The translations under genes were made by a program, and so were the position numbers. Shown piece by piece: positions 7,830 to 14,670 of a DNA stretch of 14,670 bases; position 1 is the first letter of the stretch, and every line of letters begins with the position of its first letter. Under the pieces are notes generated by a model that was not told the origin of the DNA, did not search any database, and saw only the letters and a list, made by a program, of their open reading frames with translations. The stretch comes from Actinomycetes bacterium. GTDB taxonomy: Bacteria; Actinomycetota; Actinomycetes; Mycobacteriales; Mycobacteriaceae. The DNA is taken from assembly GCA_023388385.1 (NCBI GenBank), contig JAEWGK010000018.1, positions 1 through 14,670 of the forward strand. Direction: 5' to 3'.

Positions 7830-8411
7830 ATGGTCGAGGTCAGAATCCACGGACGCGGAGGCCAGGGCGTCGTCACGGCGGCCGACCTCGTGGCGAAGGC
7901 GGCGTTCGCCGAGGGGCGGCACGCGCAGGCGTTTCCCTCCTTCGGCTCCGAGCGCACCGGCGCCCCCGTCGTCTCCTACTGCCGGGTCGGCGACCGCCCG
8001 ATCCGCACCCGAGAGCCCGTCCTGAACCCGGACGTCGTCATCGTCCAGGACCGGACGCTGCTGCCCATCCTCGACGTCTTCTCCGGCCTGTCGCCGCAGG
8101 GGTACGTCCTCATCAACTCGTCGAAGCGCTCCGCCGAGCTCGGGCTGGCGGACCTGCAGGCGCGCCAGCCGGCCGGGCGGTTCATGACCATCCCGGCCAC
8201 CGCCATCGCCAAGGAGCACACCGGCCGCACGGTCCCCAACGCCGTGCTGCTCGGCGCCTTCGCCGGCCTCACCGGCCTGTGCCGCATGGAGTCCGTCGAG
8301 GCCGCGATCCTGGAGCGCTTCCCCGGCGCCGTCGGCGAGCGCAACGTCGCCGCCGCCCGCGCCGCGCACGATCTGGTCGAACGCAAGAAGGAGGAGGCCG
8401 CCCGTGCTTGA
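7830..8411 (+). CDS. 2-oxoacid oxidoreductase, gamma subunit
   Basis: Predicted 193-residue gamma subunit of a 2-oxoacid:acceptor oxidoreductase (POR/KGOR superfamily). The family start is present: IRIHGRGGQG-like motif VRIHGRGGQGVVTAAD (4-19), then AQAFPSFGSERTGAPV (32-47), and the conserved VPNAVLLGAFAG near 132-143. This subunit helps bind coenzyme A and assemble the alpha/beta core. It is the first gene of a four-gene operon, starts without a ribosome site behind a -10 box, and overlaps the alpha gene by 8 bases. Its length is normal. It is most like the subunits of pyruvate- or phenylglyoxylate-type enzymes; the substrate is not decided by this protein. Confidence 0.93.
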   Translation: MVEVRIHGRGGQGVVTAADLVAKAAFAEGRHAQAFPSFGSERTGAPVVSYCRVGDRPIRTREPVLNPDVVIVQDRTLLPILDVFSGLSPQGYVLINSSKRSAELGLADLQARQPAGRFMTIPATAIAKEHTGRTVPNAVLLGAFAGLTGLCRMESVEAAILERFPGAVGERNVAAARAAHDLVERKKEEAARA

Positions 8412-9687
8412 GCAGATCGAGGGCTCGCAGGCCGTCGCCAAGGCCGTCGCCGCCTGCCGTCCGGAGGTGGTCGCGGCCTACCCCATCTCCCCGCAGACGC
8501 ACATCGTCGAGACGCTGTCGCGCCTGGTGAAGTCCGGTGAGCTCACCGGCTGCGAGTACGTCAACGTGGAGAGCGAGTACTCCGCGATGTCCGCGTGCAT
8601 CGGCGCCTCCGCCGCCGGCGCCCGCTCCTACACCGCCACCGCCTCCCAGGGCCTGCTCTACATGGTGGAGCCGGTGTACAACGCCTCCGGCCTGGGCCTG
8701 CCCATCGTCATGACGGTGGCCAACCGCGCCATCGGCTCGCCCATCAACATCTGGAACGACCAGACGGACTCCATGTCCCAGCGCGACTCCGGATGGCTGC
8801 AGCTCTACGCCGTCGACAACCAGGAGGCCGCGGACCTGCACGTCCAGGCCTTCCGCATCGCCGAGGAGCTGTCGCTGCCCGTCATGGTCTGCATGGACGG
8901 CTTCGTGCTCACCCACGCGATGGAGCGCGTCGACGTGCCGGAGCCGGAGCAGGTCGCCCGCTTCCTGCCGCCCTACGAGCCGCGCCAGGTCCTGGACCCC
9001 GCCAACCCCGTGAGCATCGGCGCGATGGTCGGCCCGGAGGCCTTCACCGAGGTCCGCTACCTGGCCCACCGCCGGCAGCTCGACGCGCTGGAGGTCATCC
9101 CGCGCGTGCGGGCGGAGTTCGAGGAGGTCTTCGGGCGCTCCTCCGGTGGCCTGCTGCACGAGTACCGCACGGAGGACGCGGAGACCATCGTCGTCTGCCT
9201 CGGCTCCGTCACCGGCACGCTGCGCGACGTCGTCGACGAGCGCCGCGAGCGCGGCGAGCGCATCGGCGTCCTGTCCCTCGTCGCCTTCCGCCCGTTCCCG
9301 TCGGCGGCGGTGCGCGAGGCGCTGTCCGGCGCGACGCGATTCATCGTCCTGGAGAAGGCGTTTTCCGTCGGCATCGGCGGCATCGTCTCCTCCCATTGCC
9401 GCCACGCCATGCGCGGCCGCCGGTTCATCTGCCACGAGCTCATCGCGGGCCTCGGCGGCCGCGACATCACGCGCGCATCGCTGCACGATTACCTGGACCG
9501 CGCCGTCGCTGACGAGGTGGAGGACACGACGTTCCTCGACCTGGACCGGGACCTGGTGGACCGCGAGCTCGCCCGCCAGAAGTCGACGCGCCATTCCGGC
9601 GCCATCCCCGAGAACCTGCTGCGCGACCTCTCCGAGCGGGAGGCCGGCGCGGCCGCCGTCACCCCCGAGGAGGGAGGCATCCGATGA
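8404..9687 (+). CDS. 2-oxoacid oxidoreductase, alpha subunit
   Basis: Predicted 427-residue alpha subunit, carrying the pyrimidine-binding (PYR) TPP domain and the following transketolase-like domain. AAYPISPQTHIVE (~24-36) corresponds to the YPITP motif at the substrate and CoA side. VESEYSAMSACIGAS (~57-71) contains the Glu that activates TPP in this superfamily. TATASQGLLYM and the DQTDSMSQRDSGWLQ segment are also conserved. Domain II follows at about 255-360 (VVCLGSVTGT, VLSLVAFRPFP). The start is GTG at 8404 behind the strong site AAGGAGGAGG; the gene overlaps the gamma gene upstream and the beta gene downstream (ATGA), so translation is coupled. It works only as part of the complex with the beta and gamma subunits. 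Confidence 0.93.
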   Translation: MLEQIEGSQAVAKAVAACRPEVVAAYPISPQTHIVETLSRLVKSGELTGCEYVNVESEYSAMSACIGASAAGARSYTATASQGLLYMVEPVYNASGLGLPIVMTVANRAIGSPINIWNDQTDSMSQRDSGWLQLYAVDNQEAADLHVQAFRIAEELSLPVMVCMDGFVLTHAMERVDVPEPEQVARFLPPYEPRQVLDPANPVSIGAMVGPEAFTEVRYLAHRRQLDALEVIPRVRAEFEEVFGRSSGGLLHEYRTEDAETIVVCLGSVTGTLRDVVDERRERGERIGVLSLVAFRPFPSAAVREALSGATRFIVLEKAFSVGIGGIVSSHCRHAMRGRRFICHELIAGLGGRDITRASLHDYLDRAVADEVEDTTFLDLDRDLVDRELARQKSTRHSGAIPENLLRDLSEREAGAAAVTPEEGGIR

Positions 9688-10805
9688 CCCCCGTCCCGCT
9701 GCCCGCGCCCAGCTTCCCGCCCACCGCCATCCCGGAGCGGGAGGACGCGAAGTTCTACCAGGTCGGCTCCTTCGCCGTCGGCAACCGCCTGCTGGAGGAG
9801 AAGATGCGCTCCGTCCAGTCGGAGGCCGGCCGCCGCAACTCCCTGACCTCCGGCCACCGCGCCTGCCAGGGCTGCGGCGAGGCGCTCGGCGCCCGCTACG
9901 CGCTCGACGCCGCGATGGCCGCCGCCGGCGACAAGGTCATCGCCGTCAACGCCACCGGCTGCCTCGAGGTGTTCTCCACCCCGTACCCGGAGACGTCGTG
10001 GAACCTCGCGTGGATCCACTCGCTGTTCGGCAACGCCCCCGCCGTCGCCACCGGCGTGCAGGCGGCGCTGCGGGCGAAGGGGCGCGAGGACGTCCGCGTC
10101 ATCGCCCAGGGCGGCGACGGCGGCACCGTCGACATCGGCTTCGGTCAGCTGTCGGGCATGTTCGAGCGCGGCGACGACGTGCTCTACATCTGCTACGACA
10201 ACGAGGCCTACATGAACACCGGCGTGCAGCGCTCCGGCGCCACCCCGCCGGCCGCCCGCACGGCCACCACCCAGCCCGTCGGCGAGCACCCGGGCAACGT
10301 GTTCGGCCAGGGCAAGGACCTGCCGCGCATCGCCATGGCGCACGAGATCCCCTACGTCGCCACCGCCACCGTCGCGGACCTGCACGACCTCGAGTACAAG
10401 GTCCGCCGCGCGATGGAGTTCCGCGGGCCCCGTTACCTGCACGTCCTCGTGCCCTGCCCGCTCGGCTGGGGCACCGCGTCGAACCAGACGATCAGGATCG
10501 CGCGGCTGGCGACGCAGACCGGGCTGTTCCCGGTGTTCGAGGCGGAGTACGGCGACGTCGTCTCCGTCATGAAGATCCGCCGGCCCGCGCCGGTGGAGGA
10601 GTACCTGCGGCCCCAGCGCCGCTTCGCCCACCTGTTCCGCGGCGACGGCCTGCCCGGGGTCGTCGAGCGCCTCCAGGCGGTGGCCGACCGCAACATCCGC
10701 CGCTACGACCTCATCGACGAGGAGCGGCTGGACCCGCTGACGCCGCCGCCCGCCGGCACGCGCACCGCACAGGACGTCGACCGCCCGCGCGGCGGGGAGG
10801 AGTGA
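9684..10805 (+). CDS. 2-oxoacid oxidoreductase, beta subunit (TPP and Fe-S binding)
   Basis: Predicted 373-residue beta subunit, which binds thiamine diphosphate and a proximal [4Fe-4S] cluster. The TPP/Mg motif is GGDGGTVDIGFGQ (143-155) followed by YDNEAYMNTG (171-180), matching GDG-X(25-30)-N. Probable cluster ligands are Cys61 and Cys64 (ACQGCG), Cys93 (NATGCLEV) and Cys258 (VPCPLGW), all present, so electron transfer from the active site looks intact. The N-terminal ~50 residues are an extension without clear domain. The ATG overlaps the alpha stop (ATGA) and has GAGGGAGG upstream. The complex converts a 2-oxoacid plus CoA to acyl-CoA, CO2 and reduced carrier; the specific acid is unknown. 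Confidence 0.94.
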   Translation: MTPVPLPAPSFPPTAIPEREDAKFYQVGSFAVGNRLLEEKMRSVQSEAGRRNSLTSGHRACQGCGEALGARYALDAAMAAAGDKVIAVNATGCLEVFSTPYPETSWNLAWIHSLFGNAPAVATGVQAALRAKGREDVRVIAQGGDGGTVDIGFGQLSGMFERGDDVLYICYDNEAYMNTGVQRSGATPPAARTATTQPVGEHPGNVFGQGKDLPRIAMAHEIPYVATATVADLHDLEYKVRRAMEFRGPRYLHVLVPCPLGWGTASNQTIRIARLATQTGLFPVFEAEYGDVVSVMKIRRPAPVEEYLRPQRRFAHLFRGDGLPGVVERLQAVADRNIRRYDLIDEERLDPLTPPPAGTRTAQDVDRPRGGEE

Positions 10806-10809
10806 CCCG

Positions 10810-12483
10810 ATGACGACCGAGACCACGTCCGCGAAGGATTCCGCGAACTCCGCGCTCCGGCCGTTCGCCATCACGCTCGGCGTCGGCTCGTCGCTGGCGA
10901 ACCGCACCGGATCGTGGCGTACGGAGCGGCCGATGTACGTCGATCTGCTGCCGCCGTGCAACCGCGCCTGCCCGGCCGGGGAGAACATCCAGGGCTGGCT
11001 GAAGCACGCGGAGGAGGGCGACTACGAGGCCGCCTGGCGCCTGCTGGTCAACGACAACCCGCTGCCCGCAGTCATGGGCCGCGTCTGCTACCACACGTGC
11101 CAGACGGCCTGCAATCGCGCCGAGGTCGACGAGGCCGTCGGCATCAACGCCGTCGAGCGGTTCCTCGGCGACGAGGCCATCGCCAAGGGCTGGGAGTTCC
11201 GCCGCGAGGTCCCGCCGACCGGCAAGAAGGTGCTCGTCGTCGGCTCCGGCCCGTCCGGCCTGTCCGCCGCGTACCACCTGGCGCGCCTCGGCCACGACGT
11301 CACCGTCCGCGATATGGGCGCGAAGCCCGGCGGCATGATGCGCTACGGCATCCCCGCCTACCGCCTGCCCCGGAACATCCTGGACGCGGAGATCGCCCGC
11401 ATCGCGGCGCTTGGCGTCACCTTCGAGCAGGGTGTCCGCGTCGACGACGTGGAGGCCGCGCTGGAGGAGTTCGACGCGGTGTTCGCCGCCGTCGGCGCCG
11501 GCGTCGGCCGCAACGTGGGCATCCCCGCCGCCGAGGCCGCCCGCGTCATGGACGCCGTCGACGTGCTGCGCCAGGTGGAGGACTCGGCCGACGGGGAGGC
11601 GGAGACCCCGATGCTCGGCCGCACCGTCGTCGTCTACGGCGGCGGCAACACGGCGGTCGACGCCGCCCGCACGGCCCGCCGCCTCGGCGCGGCGGAGTCC
11701 GTCATCCTCTACCGCCGCACCCGCGACCGCATGCCCGCCCATGACTCCGAGGTCCTGGAGGCCGAGGAGGAGGGCATCACCATGCGGTGGCTGTCCACCG
11801 TCGACCACGTCGGCGAAGGCGTCGTGCGCATCGAGAAGATGGAGCTCGACGAGGACGGCTTCCCGCAGCCGACCGGCGAGTTCGAGGAGCTCGCTGCGGA
11901 CTCCCTCATCATGGCGCTGGGCCAGGACGCCGACCTGTCGCTGCTGGAGGGCGTCGACGGCGTCGCCGTCGAGCGCGGCGTCGTCCAGGTCGATGACGCG
12001 ATGATGACCGGCCGCGCCGGGGTCTTCGCCGGCGGCGACATGACGCCCGGCGAGCGCAACGTCACCGTCGCCATCGGCCACGGCAAGAAGGCCGCCCGCA
12101 CCATCGACGCATGGCTCAACGGAGACACGTACCGGCCGGAGGCACGCCACGGCGACGCGACGCTGGACCGGATGGAGACGTGGTACTACTCCGATGCCCC
12201 GCACCGCGTGCGCGGGAAGCTGGAGGGCGCCCGCCGCGCGTCCACGTTCGACGAGGTCGTCACCGGCCTCGACGAGGAGTCGGCGCTGTTCGAGGCCCGC
12301 CGCTGCATGAGCTGCGGCAACTGCTTCGGCTGCGACAACTGCTTCGGCGTGTGCCCGGACAACGCGGTCACCAAGATCCGGCCCGGGGAGTACGAGTTCA
12401 AGTACGACTACTGCAAGGGGTGCGGCATCTGCGCGGAGGAGTGCCCCTGCGGCGCCATCTCGATGGTCCCGGAGGAGATCTAG
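10810..12483 (+). CDS. GltD-like FAD/NAD(P) oxidoreductase fused to a two-cluster ferredoxin domain
   Basis: Predicted 557-residue electron-transfer subunit. Residues ~40-125 resemble the Fe-S N-terminal domain of glutamate synthase small subunit, with Cys50, Cys54, Cys93, Cys97 and Cys101. A first Rossmann fold binds FAD (GSGPSG, 145-150); a second (YGGGNTAVD, 276-284) binds NAD(P), and the YRRTRDRMPA segment (301-310) resembles the NADPH-binding side of GltD-type proteins. The C-terminus is ferredoxin-like: cluster I Cys505-508-511-515 and cluster II Cys535-538-541-545, plus extra Cys499, Cys502 and Cys547. It starts 4 bases after the beta gene, behind GGGGAGGAG. In this operon it should pass electrons from the 2-oxoacid oxidoreductase to NAD(P)+, replacing a separate ferredoxin-like delta subunit. 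A role as glutamate synthase subunit is unlikely because no large subunit is near. Confidence 0.92.
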   Translation: MTTETTSAKDSANSALRPFAITLGVGSSLANRTGSWRTERPMYVDLLPPCNRACPAGENIQGWLKHAEEGDYEAAWRLLVNDNPLPAVMGRVCYHTCQTACNRAEVDEAVGINAVERFLGDEAIAKGWEFRREVPPTGKKVLVVGSGPSGLSAAYHLARLGHDVTVRDMGAKPGGMMRYGIPAYRLPRNILDAEIARIAALGVTFEQGVRVDDVEAALEEFDAVFAAVGAGVGRNVGIPAAEAARVMDAVDVLRQVEDSADGEAETPMLGRTVVVYGGGNTAVDAARTARRLGAAESVILYRRTRDRMPAHDSEVLEAEEEGITMRWLSTVDHVGEGVVRIEKMELDEDGFPQPTGEFEELAADSLIMALGQDADLSLLEGVDGVAVERGVVQVDDAMMTGRAGVFAGGDMTPGERNVTVAIGHGKKAARTIDAWLNGDTYRPEARHGDATLDRMETWYYSDAPHRVRGKLEGARRASTFDEVVTGLDEESALFEARRCMSCGNCFGCDNCFGVCPDNAVTKIRPGEYEFKYDYCKGCGICAEECPCGAISMVPEEI

Positions 12484-12492
12484 GGCGGGGCG

Positions 12493-12523
12493 GGCGCGGC
12501 CTCGTTCGTGCGCGGCCGGCGCC
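12493..12523 (+). terminator. Candidate two-way terminator between convergent genes
   Basis: GGCGCGGCC (12493-12501) pairs with GGCCGGCGCC (12514-12523) around a 12-base loop with one bulged base. It fills the 44-base gap between the converging oxidoreductase operon and the synthetase gene, and could serve both strands. No U-run. Confidence 0.4.
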
Positions 12524-12527
12524 GCAC

Positions 12528-14670
12528 CTACCCGCGCGGCTCGATGGGGTTGCCGTGCCAGCTGGTGCCGCCGGGCACGTGGTCGCCGCGCATGACCAGG
12601 GAGCCGGGGCCGACGTGGGCGCCGTCGCCCAGCGCCGCCGCCGGCAGCGCCACCGAATGGGCGGCCAGCGTCGCGCCGGCGCCGAGCGTGACGGTGTCCA
12701 GGCTCATGACGCGGTCCTGGAACAGGTGGGTCTGGACGACGCAGCCCGGGCCGACGACGGCGCCGTCGTCGAGCACCACCAGGTCGGTCTCCGGCAGCCA
12801 GTAGGACTCCAGCCACACGCCGCGGCCGATGCGCGCGCCGAGCAGGCGCATGCCGGCGGTCGTCGCCGGCGTCGCCATCGACGGGTTGAACCACCATGGC
12901 GCGGCAACGACCTCGACGAAGGAGTCCTGCAGCTCGTTCAGCCACACGAAGCGGCTCCACAGGGGATGATCGCCGGCGCGGTGGCGGCCGACGCAGATCC
13001 ACTTCGCGGCGGCGGTGAGCAGCAGGCCGGCCAGGCCCGCGAGGAACAGCACGAGGGGGCTCGCCAGCCACGCGACGGCGAGGCCGGCCGCGGCGGCGAC
13101 CCCGTGCAGGGCCGCGAGCGTGGCGACGGCCAGGGCCATCGACGCCATCGGCGCCAGCAGGCGGAGAGTCTCGACCATGCCGCGGGCGACCTTCAGGCCG
13201 GACGACGGCGCATAGGTGCGGTCGTCGCCCGCACCCGCGTCGGCCGCCACGCGGCGCAGCCGCTCCGGCGGAGATCCCCACCAGTTGGAGCCGGTCTTCG
13301 CCTTCTTCGGCGTCGACGACAGCACGGCGACCAGGGAGTCGCGGCCGAGCTTGCGGTCCGGCGCGGTGATGCCGGAGTTGCCCAGGAACGCGCGGCGGCC
13401 GATGCGGGACTCGCCGACCAGCAGCCAGCCGCCGCCGAGCTCGTAGGTGCCCACCATCGTGTCGTCGGCCAGGAAAGAGCCGTCGCGGACGTCGGTGAAC
13501 CTCGGGATGGCGACTGCGGTGGAGACCTCCGCGTCGTGGCCGATGCGGGCGCCGAGGGCGCGCAGCCACGGCACGGTGAGCTGGCTCGCGTAGAGCGGGA
13601 ACAGGTGGGTGCGGGCGGCGTCCATGAGCCGGACCGTCGCCCACGCCTGCCAGCCCGGCCGGGAGCGCACGGGGTGCACGCCGGGTTCCAGGCCGAGCGA
13701 CAGCAGGCGCACCAGCGCCCACGTCAGGACCATGCAGGCCGCGAACGCGGCGAGCGCGCCGAGTGGCGACCACGCCAGCGCCAGCCCCGCCTGCGCGGCG
13801 AAGGAGGCGCCTGCGCCGGTCGCGGCGGTCAGCGAGCCGATGACGGCGGCGCCGGCGGCCAGCGACGCGACGGGCACGAGGGCCAGCACGACGGCCGACA
13901 GCGCGTAGACCGCCACCCATCCCGGGCGGCGGGCCGGCGCATGGTCGGGGAAGCGGTGCTTCGGCCGGCCGACCTTGCGGGCCGGCGAGCCCGACCAGCG
14001 GGCGTCGGCCTTCACCTTCTTCTCCCCGGTGACGGTGGAACCGGCCTCCACGTGGGCGCGCTTGCCGATGCGCGTGCCGGGCAGCAGCGTCGACCGGGCG
14101 CCGACGCGGGCCTCCGCTCCGATCTCGATGGTCCCGACGTGGACGACGTCGCCGTCGACCCAGTAACCGGACAGATCCGTCTCCGGCTCGATGGAGCTGT
14201 GCCGGCCGAGCGTCAGCATGCCGGTCACCGGCGGCACGGTGTGCAGGTCGACGCCATGGCCGATCCGCGCGCCGAGCATCCGGGCGTACCAGAGGATGAA
14301 CGGGGCGCCGGAGACCGAGCGGACGCCGGAGGCGTCGGCGAGCCGTTCGGCGGCCCACAGGCGCAGGTGCACGGAGCCGCCGCGCGGGTGGTCGCCAGGC
14401 TCCACGCCCGCCAGCAGCAGGCGGATGACGCCCGCGGTCAGCGGCATCACGCCCACCGGGGTGAGGAACACGACGACGAGTACCGCGACCAGCCAGCCCG
14501 GCAGGCCCAGGGAGTGCTCCCACCCGGCCGCACCGGCGACGGCGTCGAGCACCGCCAGCCACGCGATCCAGCGCGCGCCGCGGAACAGCTGCAGCGGGAA
14601 CATCGCCAGGGTCTGGGCCAGGCGGGTGCCCGCGCCGACGGGGCCGGGCGCGGGGCGCCGGGGCGTGCGG
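12528..14670 (-). CDS. Pls/PosA-family NRPS-like protein, C-terminal part (cut by window edge)
   Basis: The frame is open from the stop at 12528 to the right edge without a stop codon; the first ATG at 14603 is probably internal, because proteins of this type begin with an adenylation and a carrier domain that would lie beyond the window. What is visible is 691 residues from that Met: membrane segments near 11-65, 229-303 and 485-533, and three repeated modules. Each module has GARIG at 111-115, 351-355 and 589-593, runs of hexapeptide-helix (LbH) repeats, and a closing W-x-G-(S/N)-P at 203-207, 442-445 and 682-686. These tandem modules resemble the C-terminal region of epsilon-poly-lysine synthetase (Pls) and its relatives, which join amino acids at the membrane. 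Product unknown. Confidence 0.85.
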   Translation of the reverse strand, partial: RTPRRPAPGPVGAGTRLAQTLAMFPLQLFRGARWIAWLAVLDAVAGAAGWEHSLGLPGWLVAVLVVVFLTPVGVMPLTAGVIRLLLAGVEPGDHPRGGSVHLRLWAAERLADASGVRSVSGAPFILWYARMLGARIGHGVDLHTVPPVTGMLTLGRHSSIEPETDLSGYWVDGDVVHVGTIEIGAEARVGARSTLLPGTRIGKRAHVEAGSTVTGEKKVKADARWSGSPARKVGRPKHRFPDHAPARRPGWVAVYALSAVVLALVPVASLAAGAAVIGSLTAATGAGASFAAQAGLALAWSPLGALAAFAACMVLTWALVRLLSLGLEPGVHPVRSRPGWQAWATVRLMDAARTHLFPLYASQLTVPWLRALGARIGHDAEVSTAVAIPRFTDVRDGSFLADDTMVGTYELGGGWLLVGESRIGRRAFLGNSGITAPDRKLGRDSLVAVLSSTPKKAKTGSNWWGSPPERLRRVAADAGAGDDRTYAPSSGLKVARGMVETLRLLAPMASMALAVATLAALHGVAAAAGLAVAWLASPLVLFLAGLAGLLLTAAAKWICVGRHRAGDHPLWSRFVWLNELQDSFVEVVAAPWWFNPSMATPATTAGMRLLGARIGRGVWLESYWLPETDLVVLDDGAVVGPGCVVQTHLFQDRVMSLDTVTLGAGATLAAHSVALPAAALGDGAHVGPGSLVMRGDHVPGGTSWHGNPIEPRG

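Noticed and set aside
10711..14562. Very long minus-strand open frame (1283 codons)
   Set aside because: It runs antisense through the GltD-like gene and in another frame through the synthetase gene. It is Arg/Ala/Gly/Pro-rich without domains, a by-product of high third-position GC.

Overview
The window looks like chromosomal DNA of a very GC-rich actinobacterium, most likely a Corynebacterium or a close relative. The reasons are the extreme third-position GC, TANNNT-type -10 boxes placed directly before start codons (leaderless transcripts), a lone CIRCE-controlled GroEL2-type chaperonin followed by a class-2 polyphosphate kinase (gene order known from Corynebacterium), a DtxR-like box, and a Pls/PosA-type synthetase fragment. 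I see no rRNA, tRNA, CRISPR array, insertion sequence or other mobile element.

Layout. (1) 1-2400, minus strand: a stand-alone protein resembling the allosteric C-terminal domain of 2-isopropylmalate synthase (54-599), preceded by a 364-base gap that holds a possible leaderless 20-codon leader peptide with two mutually exclusive hairpins, then an M20 metallopeptidase (964-2352). (2) 2400-4630, plus strand: a divergently transcribed membrane acyltransferase with a C-terminal SGNH domain (2537-4627), possibly preceded by a leaderless upstream ORF. (3) 4630-7700: two phased CIRCE operators and a structured leader, groEL2 (4848-6476), terminator-like hairpins, then a leaderless ppk2 (6732-7631). 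In C. glutamicum the porH/porA cell-wall porin genes lie between groEL2 and ppk2; here that interval is about 255 bases and holds no such genes. (4) 7700-12480, plus strand: a tight four-gene operon for a 2-oxoacid oxidoreductase (gamma, alpha and TPP-binding beta subunits, plus a GltD-like FAD/NAD(P) protein fused to a two-cluster ferredoxin). It is preceded by a DtxR/IdeR-like half-conserved iron box and a 13-bp palindrome. (5) 12528 to the right edge, minus strand: the C-terminal part of a Pls/PosA-family NRPS-like membrane protein with three repeats of a hexapeptide-helix module. Its reading frame stays open to the window edge.

How the genes work together: the four-gene operon is the clearest functional unit. 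It would oxidatively decarboxylate a 2-oxoacid to the acyl-CoA and pass the electrons through its own Fe-S/ferredoxin domains and FAD to NAD(P). This is an architecture recalled from phenylglyoxylate:NAD+ and 2-oxoglutarate:NADP+ oxidoreductases of aromatic-degrading proteobacteria. The substrate cannot be read from the sequence. The remaining genes are separately controlled housekeeping, envelope or stress functions. All regulatory calls rest on pattern inspection by eye.
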